From: VRUE01 sp035712345
GTDB lineage: Bacteria; Actinomycetota; Thermoleophilia; Solirubrobacterales; 70-9
Reading direction: 5' to 3'
Length of the DNA: 52,479 bases
NCBI GenBank assembly: GCA_035712345.1
Contig: DASTAY010000053.1
Coordinates: 1-52,479, forward strand
The notes under the pieces were generated by a model, which searched no databases, was not told where the DNA came from, and was given only the letters and a program-made list of their open reading frames with translations. The position numbers and the translations under genes are program-made. Below are positions 34,704 through 42,618 of the stretch, piece by piece. Within the stretch, counting starts at the first letter, position 1. Each line of letters opens with the position of its first letter.

Positions 34704-35714
34704 ATGGGCGCGGAGACAGCCTCTCCGCAGTCGACCGAGGCCGCCTCTTCCAACGGGGCCGATCCGCTGCGCATGCCCGACGGCGCGCTGGTAGCCAAAC
34801 GCGACGCGCCGGTCGGCGGGCAGGCGGTGCTCGAGGGCGTGATGATGCGCGGCGTCTCGACCTGGGCGGTCGCCGTGCGCAACCCCGAGGGGCAGGTCGA
34901 GCTCAGCTCCGAAGCGCTGGTGCCGTGGGCCAAGCGGCATCGCCTCTGGCGGGCGCCGGTGATCCGCGGCGTCGTCGCGCTCGGCGAGTCGCTGAAGATC
35001 GGCTTCCGCGCCCTGGCGATCTCGGCGAACGCGCAGATGGAGCCCGACGAGGAGGGCGAGAAGGAGGAGATCGGCGGCTTCGTCTGGGGGCTGACGATCG
35101 TCCTCTCGATGGTGCTGGCGATCGGGCTCTTCTTCGTCGTCCCGGTCGGCTTGACCAGCCTGATCAAGGACCAGCTCGGCTCGCCATTGCTCTTCTGGCT
35201 GATCGAGGGTTTGCTGCGCACGGGGATCTTCATCGGCTACATCGCCGCGATCAGCCGCCTGCCCGACCTGCGCCGCGTCTTCGAGTACCACGGGGCGGAG
35301 CACAAGACGATCTCCTGCTACGAGGCCGAAGACGAGCTGGTCCCCGCGCGGGCGAAGCTCTACTCGCGCCTGCACCCGCGCTGCGGCACCAGCTTCCTGC
35401 TGATCGTGATGGTGCTGGCGATCTTCGTCTTCGCCCCGATCGGGCTGCCGGCCTGGTACTGGCTGGTGGCCTCGCGCATCCTCGGCATCCCGCTGATCGC
35501 CGGCCTCTCCTACGAGGTGATCAAGTGGGCGGGCAAGAACCGGCGCAAACGCTGGGTGCGGGCGGTGATGTGGCCGGGCCTGATGCTGCAGAACCTGACC
35601 ACGCGCGAGCCCGACGAGGAACAGCTCGCGGTGGCGATCGCCTCGCTGGAGAAGGTGCTGGCGGAGGAGAAGCCGGCCGAGGCCGGCGAGTCGCCGATCG
35701 AGATCGTCGCTTAG
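34704..35714 (+). CDS. DUF1385 (YqhQ-like) membrane protein
   Basis: 336 residues, 4 bp after rpmE. The DUF1385 signature is VGGQAVLEGVMMRG, with WAVAVRNPEGQVEL and the central motif EYHGAEHKTISCYE, then HPRCGTSFLLIVMVL. Three to four TM segments lie at about 120-145, 160-185 and 230-265. The function of this family is unproven. Its place between rpmE and prfA is shared with several Gram-positive lineages and suggests a housekeeping role. Confidence 0.88.
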   Translation: MGAETASPQSTEAASSNGADPLRMPDGALVAKRDAPVGGQAVLEGVMMRGVSTWAVAVRNPEGQVELSSEALVPWAKRHRLWRAPVIRGVVALGESLKIGFRALAISANAQMEPDEEGEKEEIGGFVWGLTIVLSMVLAIGLFFVVPVGLTSLIKDQLGSPLLFWLIEGLLRTGIFIGYIAAISRLPDLRRVFEYHGAEHKTISCYEAEDELVPARAKLYSRLHPRCGTSFLLIVMVLAIFVFAPIGLPAWYWLVASRILGIPLIAGLSYEVIKWAGKNRRKRWVRAVMWPGLMLQNLTTREPDEEQLAVAIASLEKVLAEEKPAEAGESPIEIVA

Positions 35715-35722
35715 CCTCGCCG

Positions 35723-35728
35723 TAAGCT
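35723..35728 (+). promoter_or_regulatory. TAAGCT box 6 nt before prfA
   Basis: TANNNT hexamer 6 nt before ATG 35735, consistent with a separate leaderless start for prfA inside the cluster. Confidence 0.4.
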
Positions 35729-35734
35729 GACGGC

Positions 35735-36805
35735 ATGATCGACGCACTTGTCGAGCAGATCGAAGCGCGCTTCTCCGAGCTGGAGCGGGAGATGTCCGAC
35801 CCTGCTGTCATCTCGGATAGACAGAGGTACGCGGAGGTCGGGCGCGAGTACCGGGAGCTGCAGCCGGCGCATGAGCTTGCGACCGAGTACCGAACCCTGA
35901 AGGACGATCTGGAGGGGGCGCGGGAGCTGCTCGAGGAGGGGGAGGACGCGGAGCTGCGCAAGCTGGCCGAGGAGGCGCCGGAGCGGCTCGAGGGCCTCGA
36001 AGAGGAGATCCGGCTGGCGATGGTCGAGCGCGACCCGAACGACGCCAAGAACGTGCTGGTCGAGATACGGGCCGGGACCGGGGGGGACGAGGCGGCGCTG
36101 TTCGCCGGCGACCTCTACAAGATGCTTACCCGCTACGCCGAGGAGCGGGGCTTCGCGACGGAGGTGCTCTCCCAGTCGGCGGCCGAGGTCGGAGGCTTCA
36201 AGGAGGTGACCTTCGCGATCAAGGGCGAGGGCGCCTACTCGATCTTCAAGTACGAGGGCGGCACCCACCGCGTGCAACGGGTGCCCGAGACCGAGTCCCA
36301 GGGCCGCATCCACACTTCGACCGCGACCGTGGCCGTGCTGCCCGAGGCCGAGGAGGTCGAGGTCGAAGTCGACCAGAACGACCTGCAGATCGACGTCTAT
36401 CGGTCCTCCGGCCCCGGCGGCCAGTCGGTCAACACGACCGATTCGGCGGTGCGGATCACGCACAAGCCGAGCGGCATCGTCGTCTCGATGCAGGACGAGA
36501 AGTCCCAGCTGCAGAACCGCGAGAAGGCGATGCGGGTGCTGCGCGCGCGCCTGCTGGAGCGCGAGCTGGCCGAGCAGCAGGCGAAGGTCGCGGCCGAGCG
36601 CAAGGCCCAGGTCGGCAGCGGCGAGCGCTCCGAGAAGGTCCGCACCTACAACTTCCCGCAGGGCCGGGTCACCGACCACCGGATCAAGCTCACGTCGCAC
36701 AACATCGAAGGGGTCCTCGCCGGGGGGCTGAACGAGTTCACCGACGCGCTGGCCGCCGAGGAGAAGCGGCAGAGGCTCGAGGCGGCTGCGGCCTCGACGG
36801 CATGA
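35735..36805 (+). CDS. prfA: Peptide chain release factor 1
   Basis: 356 residues, normal length. The GGQ catalytic tripeptide is G228-G229-Q230 in SSGPGGQSVNTTDSAVRITH. The codon-recognition region has the RF1-type HRVQRVPETESQGRIHTSTA. The Gln is the target of methylation by PrmC, encoded next. It reads UAA and UAG stop codons on the ribosome. A long inverted-repeat structure separates it from prmC. Confidence 0.96.
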   Translation: MIDALVEQIEARFSELEREMSDPAVISDRQRYAEVGREYRELQPAHELATEYRTLKDDLEGARELLEEGEDAELRKLAEEAPERLEGLEEEIRLAMVERDPNDAKNVLVEIRAGTGGDEAALFAGDLYKMLTRYAEERGFATEVLSQSAAEVGGFKEVTFAIKGEGAYSIFKYEGGTHRVQRVPETESQGRIHTSTATVAVLPEAEEVEVEVDQNDLQIDVYRSSGPGGQSVNTTDSAVRITHKPSGIVVSMQDEKSQLQNREKAMRVLRARLLERELAEQQAKVAAERKAQVGSGERSEKVRTYNFPQGRVTDHRIKLTSHNIEGVLAGGLNEFTDALAAEEKRQRLEAAAASTA

Positions 36806-36835
36806 GAACCTCTCCCGGCAGCAGGGGACAGCATG

Positions 36836-36950
36836 AGAACCGCTCCCGGCAGGGGTTTCACTTAACTTTTTCGGTGGTTGGGGTTGAGCTGGCGCCGCTG
36901 GCGCTCAACGAAAAAGTACAAGACGTTCCACCCCTACCGGGAGAGGTTCT
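36836..36950. repeat. Long composite inverted repeat between prfA and prmC
   Basis: Outer arms 36836-36856 and 36930-36950 pair over 21 positions with two mismatches (AGAACC-n-CTCCCGG-n-AGGGGT). Inside, ACTTTTTCG (36865-36873) pairs with CGAAAAAGT (36909-36917), and GTTGAGC (36883-36889) with GCTCAAC (36903-36909). A further direct copy of the outer arm is at 36805-36820. The structure ends 3 bp before the prmC GTG, so it forms most of the prmC leader. Confidence 0.75.
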
Positions 36951-36953
36951 ATC

Positions 36954-37820
36954 GTGGCCGCAGCACCTGACAGGAGCAGCAGCGTTCGAGACGCTTTGAC
37001 AGCTGCCGTCGATGCGCTGAGGGCCGTCGGGATATCGAGTCCGCGCCTGGATGCGGAACTGCTGCTGGCCGAGGCGACGGGGTGGGAGCGGGCGCGGTTG
37101 GTGACGGAGCCGGAGGCGGGGCTGCCGGCAGATGCAGGTAGGAGATTCGGGGAGATGGTGCGGCGGCGGCTGCGGCGTGAGCCGGTGGCGTACATCCTCG
37201 GCCGCAAGGGGTTTCGCTCGATCGAGCTCGAGGTCGACCGGCGGGTGCTGGTGCCGCGGCCGGAGACCGAGCTGCTGGTCGAGCTGGCGCTGGAGCTGGC
37301 GCCCAGGCGGGTGCTCGACATGGGTACCGGATCGGGCGCGATTGCGCTGGCGATCGCTGAGGAGCTCCCCGGTTGCGAGCTGGTCGCCACCGACACCTCG
37401 GCGGCGGCGCTCGAAGTCGCTCGCGCCAACGCCGCGCGGCTCGGCCTGGCCGGCCGGGTCGAGTTCGTCGAGGCGATGCTGCCCCCCACCGATATGGACG
37501 GGGTGGAGCTGGTTGGGACGGAAGCTTTCGACTTGATCGTCGCCAACCTGCCCTATGTCGCCGAGACCGACTGGCCCGGATTGGAGCCCGAGGTGAGCGA
37601 GTGGGAGCCGCGCGAGGCGCTGCTTGGGGGGCCCGACGGCCTCGATGTGATCCGCGCGGCGATCCCCTGCGCAGCGACTCTCGCTCCCGCACTCGCGCTG
37701 GAGGTCGGCGCAGGCCAGGCCCCGGCCGTGGGCGAGCTGCTCTTCGAGGCGGGCTTCGCCAGCATCGAGGCGCGCTCCGACCTGGCCGGCATTCCCCGTG
37801 TCGTCTGGGGCCGGCGGTGA
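36954..37820 (+). CDS. prmC: Release factor glutamine methyltransferase
   Basis: 288 residues from GTG 36954. It has the PrmC N-terminal helical domain (SPRLDAELLLAEATGWERAR, then REPVAYILGRKGFRS) and the SAM motif RVLDMGTGSGAIALAIAEE. The catalytic loop, usually NPPY, reads NLPYVAE here: the first Pro is Leu while Asn and Tyr are kept. It methylates the GGQ glutamine of RF1/RF2, whose gene is just upstream. The long inverted repeat at 36836-36950 precedes the start and may affect its expression. Confidence 0.93.
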   Translation: MAAAPDRSSSVRDALTAAVDALRAVGISSPRLDAELLLAEATGWERARLVTEPEAGLPADAGRRFGEMVRRRLRREPVAYILGRKGFRSIELEVDRRVLVPRPETELLVELALELAPRRVLDMGTGSGAIALAIAEELPGCELVATDTSAAALEVARANAARLGLAGRVEFVEAMLPPTDMDGVELVGTEAFDLIVANLPYVAETDWPGLEPEVSEWEPREALLGGPDGLDVIRAAIPCAATLAPALALEVGAGQAPAVGELLFEAGFASIEARSDLAGIPRVVWGRR

Positions 37821-37826
37821 AGGGGG

Positions 37827-37869
37827 TGTGGCGAGTTACCCCCCGTTTTCAGGGGGGTAACTCGCCACA
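37827..37869. repeat. Perfect 18-bp hairpin between prmC and the TsaC/Sua5 gene
   Basis: Arms TGTGGCGAGTTACCCCCC (37827-37844) and its exact complement (37852-37869) have a 7-nt loop GTTTTCA. It lies 7 bp after prmC and ends 9 bp before the next ATG. No T-run follows. It may act as an attenuator, a processing site or an inserted palindromic element. Confidence 0.85.
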
Positions 37870-37878
37870 GGACGCGTC

Positions 37879-38532
37879 ATGACCGAGCTCGTCTCGATCG
37901 AGCGCGACGGCCCCGAGATCGTTCGCACGGCCTTGGAGCGGACGATCTCCGCAGGGGGCGTCGCCGTCTTCCCCGCCGACGGCCTCTACGGCCTCGCCTG
38001 CGACCCGCTCGACGCGCGGGCGATCCAGCGCGTCCAGCGGATCAAGGGGCGTGACGACGGCAAGCCCTCCGCGGTCATGTACTTCTCGCCGCTGGCGATG
38101 CGCGAGCTGGTCGAGGGGCTCGGCCCGCGCACCCGCCTCGCGGTCGGGGCGCTGCTGCCGGGCCCGGTGACGCTGGTGGTCGCCAACCCCGAGGGCCGCT
38201 ACCCGCTCGCCTGCCGCGAGGACCGCGCGCGGCTCGGCGTCCGCCTGATCGGCGGGCCGCTGGCCGGTGCGATGTGCCCGCTCTTCCAGACCTCGGCCAA
38301 CGTCAGTGGCGAGCCGGCGCCGTCGCGGTTCGGGGACGTCCCGGGGGGGATCGTCGAGGCGGTCGACCTGGCGATCGACGGCGGCGAGCTGACCGGCCTG
38401 CCCTCGACCGTCGTCGACCTGACCGGCTTCGACGCGGGTGGCGAGTGGTACGTCCTGCGCGAGGGCGGCCTCGCCGGTGAGGACCTAGCAGCCCGGCTGG
38501 CCGCGATAGGGGAGGCGGACGAGCCGGTGTGA
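37879..38532 (+). CDS. Threonylcarbamoyl-AMP synthase (Sua5/YwlC/TsaC)
   Basis: 217 residues, of the YrdC-domain-only type. The nucleotide and substrate pocket includes GGVAVFPADGLYGLACDPLD, the KGRDDGKPSAVMYF lysines, and the C-terminal TSANVSGEPAPSRFGDV with STVVDLTG. It makes threonylcarbamoyl-AMP from threonine, bicarbonate and ATP for t6A37 of tRNA. This is the position of Rv1301 in the equivalent mycobacterial cluster. Its last 48 bp overlap the convergent lysyl-oxidase-like gene. Confidence 0.93.
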   Translation: MTELVSIERDGPEIVRTALERTISAGGVAVFPADGLYGLACDPLDARAIQRVQRIKGRDDGKPSAVMYFSPLAMRELVEGLGPRTRLAVGALLPGPVTLVVANPEGRYPLACREDRARLGVRLIGGPLAGAMCPLFQTSANVSGEPAPSRFGDVPGGIVEAVDLAIDGGELTGLPSTVVDLTGFDAGGEWYVLREGGLAGEDLAARLAAIGEADEPV

Positions 38533-39243
38533 GCTGTTGTCGCGCTCGTCGGACTCGAAGAGCAGGTGCTTCGGGTCGACGGTCATCGTGAAGAGGAAGC
38601 AGCCGCGCAGGCCGCTGACGTCTATCCACTGCTTGTCGTAGTCGGCGGGATAGATGTCCGACCAGCCGACCGAGGTGCCCAGGGTCACCGCCTTCGTGTA
38701 GGGGTCCTGGTCGCAGCCGGGGTAGTGGCGGATGTGCGGCGAGCGCTTGCCGGGGCGGGTGCGCTCGAGGTCGCGCAGGCAGTAGTTGAGCTTGGGGCCG
38801 GTGCGGAGCACCGGGCCGACCTTCCCCTGCGGGCCGACGCGCCGCAGCTCGAAGCGGGCGAGCTGGTGGACCTTCCAGTAGGAGCCGCCGAAATAGCTGC
38901 CGACGTCGGTGAAGTGGAGGGTCGCAGCGGTGCGCAGGACGAGCCGCCCGCCGCCCTTGCGGTAGATGCGCTGGTTGACCCGCATCGTGTGCCAGCCGTC
39001 GCGGTGGCCGCGCAGCTCCATCGGCCCCTTGCCGCGACTCTCGACGTCGCTCGTCGCCCGCAGGATGAGCTTGCCGTCGTGGCTGTCCTCATAGATTTCC
39101 GAGGGCTTGCCGATTCGCAGGTCGGGACAGAGCAGACCGCGCGCTTCGGGGCCTTCGCAGGGGTTGGCGGTCGCCGCCAGGGCGGGTGAGGAGATCGAGA
39201 GCAGCGCGAGGCCGGCAATCGCGAGGGTCGCGGGGGTCTTCAC
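38485..39243 (-). CDS. Secreted lysyl-oxidase-like protein
   Basis: 252 residues from GTG 39243, 7 nt after a TAGCCT box. Residues 1-23 are a Sec signal peptide (TLAIAGLALLSISSPALA, cleavage after Ala). The body fits bacterial lysyl oxidase family proteins: PDLRIGKP, GPMELRG, ARFELRRV, NYCLRDLERT, VGWSDIYPADYDKQWIDVSG, and LFESDERDNSS near the end. The usual copper-binding His cluster (H-x-H-W-H) is not kept; the aligned segment reads GGSYWKVHQ. It may therefore be non-enzymatic or use another site. It interrupts the conserved translation cluster and is the only opposite-strand gene between 34.5 and 52.5 kb. Confidence 0.78.
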   Translation of the reverse strand: MKTPATLAIAGLALLSISSPALAATANPCEGPEARGLLCPDLRIGKPSEIYEDSHDGKLILRATSDVESRGKGPMELRGHRDGWHTMRVNQRIYRKGGGRLVLRTAATLHFTDVGSYFGGSYWKVHQLARFELRRVGPQGKVGPVLRTGPKLNYCLRDLERTRPGKRSPHIRHYPGCDQDPYTKAVTLGTSVGWSDIYPADYDKQWIDVSGLRGCFLFTMTVDPKHLLFESDERDNSSHRLVRLPYRGQPGC

Positions 39244-39250
39244 CGGCGGC

Positions 39251-39256
39251 AGGCTA
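39251..39256 (-). promoter_or_regulatory. TAGCCT box (minus strand) before the lysyl-oxidase-like gene
   Basis: Read on the minus strand, TAGCCT lies 7 nt before GTG 39243, the same geometry as on the plus strand elsewhere. It is 33 bp from the divergent glyA start. Confidence 0.4.
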
Positions 39257-39288
39257 TCCCGACCCGTTGGTATCGTCGGCTCACCTTG

Positions 39289-40569
39289 ATGGACCTACCC
39301 GAAAACCTCCAGGCGGCACCCCTTTCCGAGGTCGATCCGGAGATTTCCTCGGTGCTCGATGCCGAGCTGCGCCGCCAGCAGGGGACGCTGGAGATGATCG
39401 CCTCGGAGAACTTCGTGCCCCAGGCGGTCATGGAAGCGGTCGGTTCGGTGCTGACCAACAAGTACGCCGAGGGCTATCCCGGCAAGCGTTACTACGGCGG
39501 CTGCGAGGAGGTCGACGTCGCCGAGCAGCTGGCGATCGACCGGGCCAAGGAGCTGTTCGGCGCCGAGCATGCCAACGTCCAGCCCCACGCCGGCGCCCAG
39601 GCCAACAACGCCGCCTACATGGCGCTGATCGAGCCGGGCGACACGATCATGGGCCTGGCGCTCGACCACGGCGGCCACCTGACGCACGGGATGAAGATCA
39701 ACGTCTCCGGCAAGCTCTACGAGATCGTCGCCTACCACGTCAGCCGCGAGGATCTGCGGGTCGACATGGAGGAGGTCGAGCGGCTGGCCCACGAGCACAG
39801 GCCGAAGCTGATCGTCGCCGGCTGGTCCGCCTATCCGCGCCAGCTCGACTTCGCAGCCTTCCGCGCGATCGCCGACTCGGTCGGGGCGAAGCTGATGGTC
39901 GACATGGCCCACTTCGCCGGCCTCGTCGCGGCGGGCGAGCACCCCAACCCGGTCGAGCACGCCGACGTCGTCACGACGACGATCCACAAGACCCTCTGCG
40001 GGCCGCGCAGCGGCATGATCCTCAGCCGCGAGGAGCACGCGAAGGCGATCGACAAGGCGATCTTCCCCGGCCAGCAGGGGGGGCCGCTGATGCATACGAT
40101 TGCGGCCAAGGCGGTGGCGCTGCGGATCGCCGCGAGCGAGCCCTTCCGCGCGCGTCAGCGGCAGACGATCGCAAACGCCAAGGCGCTCGCCGCCGGGCTG
40201 GAAGCGGGCGGCGTGCCGGTGCTGACCGGGGGCACCGACGTCCACCTCGTGCTTGTCGACCTGACGCCCAGCGGGCTCGACGGCCAGACCGCCGAGGACC
40301 GGCTCGAGGCCGTCGGGATCACGGTCAACCGCAACGCGATCCCCTTCGACGAGCGCCCGCCGATGAACCCCTCGGGCCTGCGCATCGGCACCCCGGCGCT
40401 GACCACGCGCGGCCTCGTCGAGGACGACCTGACCGAGATCGCCGCGGTCATCGCCGCCGCCCTCTCCGACGATTTCGAAGCCGAGAAGGAAGCGCTCTCC
40501 GAGCGGACCAGGGCCTTGATGGACCGCTACCCGCTGTATCCCCAGCTCTCGGCCCCCGCGGCGGTTTGA
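39289..40569 (+). CDS. glyA: Serine hydroxymethyltransferase
   Basis: 426 residues from ATG 39289; a TTG directly before it would add one residue. The PLP lysine lies in VVTTTIHKTLCGPRSGMI. Other signatures are LEMIASENFVPQAVMEAVGS, TNKYAEGYPGKRYYGG and NVQPHAGAQANNA. It converts serine and tetrahydrofolate to glycine and methylene-THF. A glyA copy at this position, before wecA and the atp operon, is also seen in streptomycetes. A strong GC hairpin at 40632-40690 follows. Confidence 0.96.
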   Translation: MDLPENLQAAPLSEVDPEISSVLDAELRRQQGTLEMIASENFVPQAVMEAVGSVLTNKYAEGYPGKRYYGGCEEVDVAEQLAIDRAKELFGAEHANVQPHAGAQANNAAYMALIEPGDTIMGLALDHGGHLTHGMKINVSGKLYEIVAYHVSREDLRVDMEEVERLAHEHRPKLIVAGWSAYPRQLDFAAFRAIADSVGAKLMVDMAHFAGLVAAGEHPNPVEHADVVTTTIHKTLCGPRSGMILSREEHAKAIDKAIFPGQQGGPLMHTIAAKAVALRIAASEPFRARQRQTIANAKALAAGLEAGGVPVLTGGTDVHLVLVDLTPSGLDGQTAEDRLEAVGITVNRNAIPFDERPPMNPSGLRIGTPALTTRGLVEDDLTEIAAVIAAALSDDFEAEKEALSERTRALMDRYPLYPQLSAPAAV

Positions 40570-40631
40570 GCTCGTTGCCGAGGCCCTCGGGCTCTCGTCG
40601 TTCTGATCCGTCTCTCGCGGCGGGTGGCGTC

Positions 40632-40690
40632 GCAGGGGGGACCGCCCCCGAGGACGCTTCAGCGACCGCAGGGGGCGGTGGGTCCCCTGC
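40632..40690 (+). terminator. GC-rich hairpin after glyA
   Basis: ACCGCCCCC (40641-40649) pairs with GGGGGCGGT (40671-40679), and GCAGGGG (40632-40638) with CCCCTGC (40684-40690), giving a two-part stem. It lies in the 166-bp gap before the DUF354 gene. It is probably the glyA terminator, though no T-run is seen. Confidence 0.55.
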
Positions 40691-40735
40691 GGCGACAGGA
40701 CCCGCCGCGCCGGGACGGCATCACGACGATCTGCG

Positions 40736-41785
40736 ATGAGGATCTGGGTCGACATGTCCGCCCCGGCGCACGTCCTGGTCCTGCGCCCGATCATCGAGCG
40801 TCTGCGGGCGCAGGGGCACACGGTCGAGGTGACCTCGCGCGACTACGCGCAGACCCAGGCGCTGTTGGAGCTGCACGGCATGGAGCACACGCCGATCGGG
40901 CGGCATGGCGGCGCCTCGCGCCTGCGCAAGGCGGCGCGGCTGGGCGCTCGGACGACGGCGATGATCGGCTTCGGCCGCGGCCACTCCTTCGATCTCGCCC
41001 TCGCCCATGGCTCCAACGACCTGGCGATCTCGGCGAAGCTGCTCGGCATCCCCGAGGCCAACATGCACGACTACGAGTACGCCGTCACCCAGCACCGGAT
41101 CGGCTGCCGGCTGGCCAGGCGGGTGATGTTTCCCGACTCGGTGCCGCTCGAGCGGCTGCGCCGCTTCGGGGTCACGCCGGAGAAGCACTTCCCCTACCCA
41201 GGCCTCAAGGAGGAGTACTACCTCTACGACTTCGAGCCCGACCCCGAGGCGCTGGCCCGCCTCTCGGTCGACACCGGGCGCGTCGTGGTGATCGTCCGCC
41301 CGCCCCCCGACGTCTCGCTCTACCACCGCAAGTCCAACCCGCTCTTCCCCAAGGTGCTGCAGCGGCTGGGCAGCGACCCGGGCGTCCACGCGATCGTCCT
41401 GCCGCGCACCCAGGCCCAGCGCGAGCTGGTCGAGAGCCTGGCGCTGCCCTCGCTGATCGTCCCGCCGGGGGCGGTCGAGGCGCAGAGCCTCGTCGCCCTC
41501 GCCGACCTGGTCGTCTCCGCCGGGGGCACGATGAATCGCGAGGCGGCGGCGCTGGGCGTGCCCGTCTACACGACCTACGGAGGCCGCCTCGGGGGCGTCG
41601 ATGAAGCGCTGATCAAGTCGGGACGACTGCGGCCGCTGACCGACCCGCGCGCGATCGAGCTGGCGAAGCGCGGCCCGGACGCCACGCCGACCCGGCGCGA
41701 CCCCGGTCTACTCGTCGAGACGATCCTCGGGACCTATCCAGGTGGGGAGCGTGCCGCATCCAGGGGCGCGGCCCTACCTGGATAG
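40736..41785 (+). CDS. DUF354 family glycosyltransferase-like protein
   Basis: 349 residues. The N-terminus MRIWVDMSAPAHVLVLRPII followed by GHTVEVTSRDYAQTQ is typical of DUF354, a GT-B-like fold related to UDP-GlcNAc 2-epimerase and MurG-type enzymes. The C-terminal half has PPGAVEAQSLVALADLVVSA and GGTMNREAAALGVPVYTTYG, the nucleotide-sugar-binding pattern. The family occurs in surface-glycan clusters. The last 19 codons (41729-41785) are formed by a hairpin, and the frame overlaps the sugar transferase start by 44 bp. Confidence 0.82.
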   Translation: MRIWVDMSAPAHVLVLRPIIERLRAQGHTVEVTSRDYAQTQALLELHGMEHTPIGRHGGASRLRKAARLGARTTAMIGFGRGHSFDLALAHGSNDLAISAKLLGIPEANMHDYEYAVTQHRIGCRLARRVMFPDSVPLERLRRFGVTPEKHFPYPGLKEEYYLYDFEPDPEALARLSVDTGRVVVIVRPPPDVSLYHRKSNPLFPKVLQRLGSDPGVHAIVLPRTQAQRELVESLALPSLIVPPGAVEAQSLVALADLVVSAGGTMNREAAALGVPVYTTYGGRLGGVDEALIKSGRLRPLTDPRAIELAKRGPDATPTRRDPGLLVETILGTYPGGERAASRGAALPG

Positions 41786-41790
41786 GTCCC
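41729..41790. promoter_or_regulatory. Long hairpin spanning the DUF354/sugar transferase junction
   Basis: Arms 41729-41747 and 41772-41790 pair over 19 positions with one G-T wobble; 15 bp (GGGACCTATCCAGGT) are perfect. The 5' arm contains GGTGGGG, and the GTG starts at 41742 and 41751 lie in the arm and loop. In mRNA it could hide the ribosome site of the sugar transferase until a ribosome finishing the DUF354 gene opens it. Confidence 0.7.
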
Positions 41791-42512
41791 TAGTACCGTC
41801 GGAGCTGACCATCCCGCGGCAAGCCAAATCTCGAGCTGACTCTCTCGCCCTGCCCGACGACGTCCAGGCCGAGCTGGAGCACTTCATCGCGCTTGCGGGC
41901 GACGGCGAGTCGCGTCCGGTGGACGCTGTCCTGCGCGCCCTCGACATCCTCATCGCCGCTGCGATCCTGGTCGTCCTTGCGCCGTTGCTGGCGCTGACCG
42001 GGGTCGCGATCGTGCTCACCTCCGGGCGCCCGCTCCTCTACCGCGGCGCCCGGGTGGGGCGGGAGGGCCTGCTCTTCCGCATGTACAAGTTCCGCACGCT
42101 GAAGCCCGACGCCGAGTCGCGGCTCGGCCCCTATCTGGGGGAGGAGCTGTCGCGACGGACCGAGCTCGAGGTGACCCGGATCGGCCGCGCCCTGCGCAGG
42201 GTCCACCTCGACGAGGTGCCGCAGCTGTGGAACGTGCTGCGCGGCGACATGGCGGTCGTCGGCCCGCGGCCGATCCGCCCCGCCTTCTTCACCGAGCTCT
42301 GCCGCGAGATCCCCCAGTATTGGCAGCGGCTCGTCGTCCGGCCCGGCGTCACCGGCTTCGCCCAGACGCGGATGACCCGCGAGGAGTCCTGGGCGGACAA
42401 GCTCGCCCACGACATGGAGTACATCGCCGACCGCTCCGTCCCGCTCTACTTCAGCGTCCTGCTCGCCACCGTGGTCAAGGTCCTCGGTCGCGGCCCCGCC
42501 ACCCCTGGCTAG
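41742..42512 (+). CDS. Polyprenyl-phosphate sugar-1-phosphate transferase (WcaJ/bacterial sugar transferase family)
   Basis: 256 residues from GTG 41742; GTG 41751 is equally possible and better spaced from GGGGAG. There is one membrane hairpin at about 66-90 (ILIAAAILVVLAPLLALTGV), then the catalytic core: FRMYKFRTLKPDAESRLG, GRALRRVHLDEVPQLWNVLR, GDMAVVGPRPIRPAFF and RPGVTGFAQTRM. It starts assembly of a surface glycan by moving a sugar phosphate to undecaprenyl phosphate at the inner membrane face. It sits with DUF354, AsnB and the WecA-like enzyme. Confidence 0.9.
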   Translation: MGSVPHPGARPYLDRSLVPSELTIPRQAKSRADSLALPDDVQAELEHFIALAGDGESRPVDAVLRALDILIAAAILVVLAPLLALTGVAIVLTSGRPLLYRGARVGREGLLFRMYKFRTLKPDAESRLGPYLGEELSRRTELEVTRIGRALRRVHLDEVPQLWNVLRGDMAVVGPRPIRPAFFTELCREIPQYWQRLVVRPGVTGFAQTRMTREESWADKLAHDMEYIADRSVPLYFSVLLATVVKVLGRGPATPG

Positions 42513-42526
42513 CGCCTCGAGCTGAG

Positions 42527-42571
42527 CGCCGTAGAGGTTTGGTCCGCCATGCGGACCAAACCTCTACGGCG
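42527..42571. repeat. Perfect 21-bp hairpin, copy 2 of the dispersed repeat
   Basis: Arms 42527-42547 and 42551-42571 around loop CAT. Twenty of the 21 arm positions equal those at 7086-7130; the innermost pair changes from G-C to C-G, keeping the stem. A third, broken half copy, ACCTCTACGGC, follows at 42582-42592 just before asnB. Confidence 0.9.
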
Positions 42572-42618
42572 TGTTGGGGGGACCTCTACGGCATGTGGGG
42601 GCTGCGAGACTGCCGCCC

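Noticed and set aside
36802..36999. A 65-codon plus-strand frame between prfA and prmC
   Set aside because: It runs through the inverted repeats and into prmC in another frame; no ribosome site or protein-like composition.
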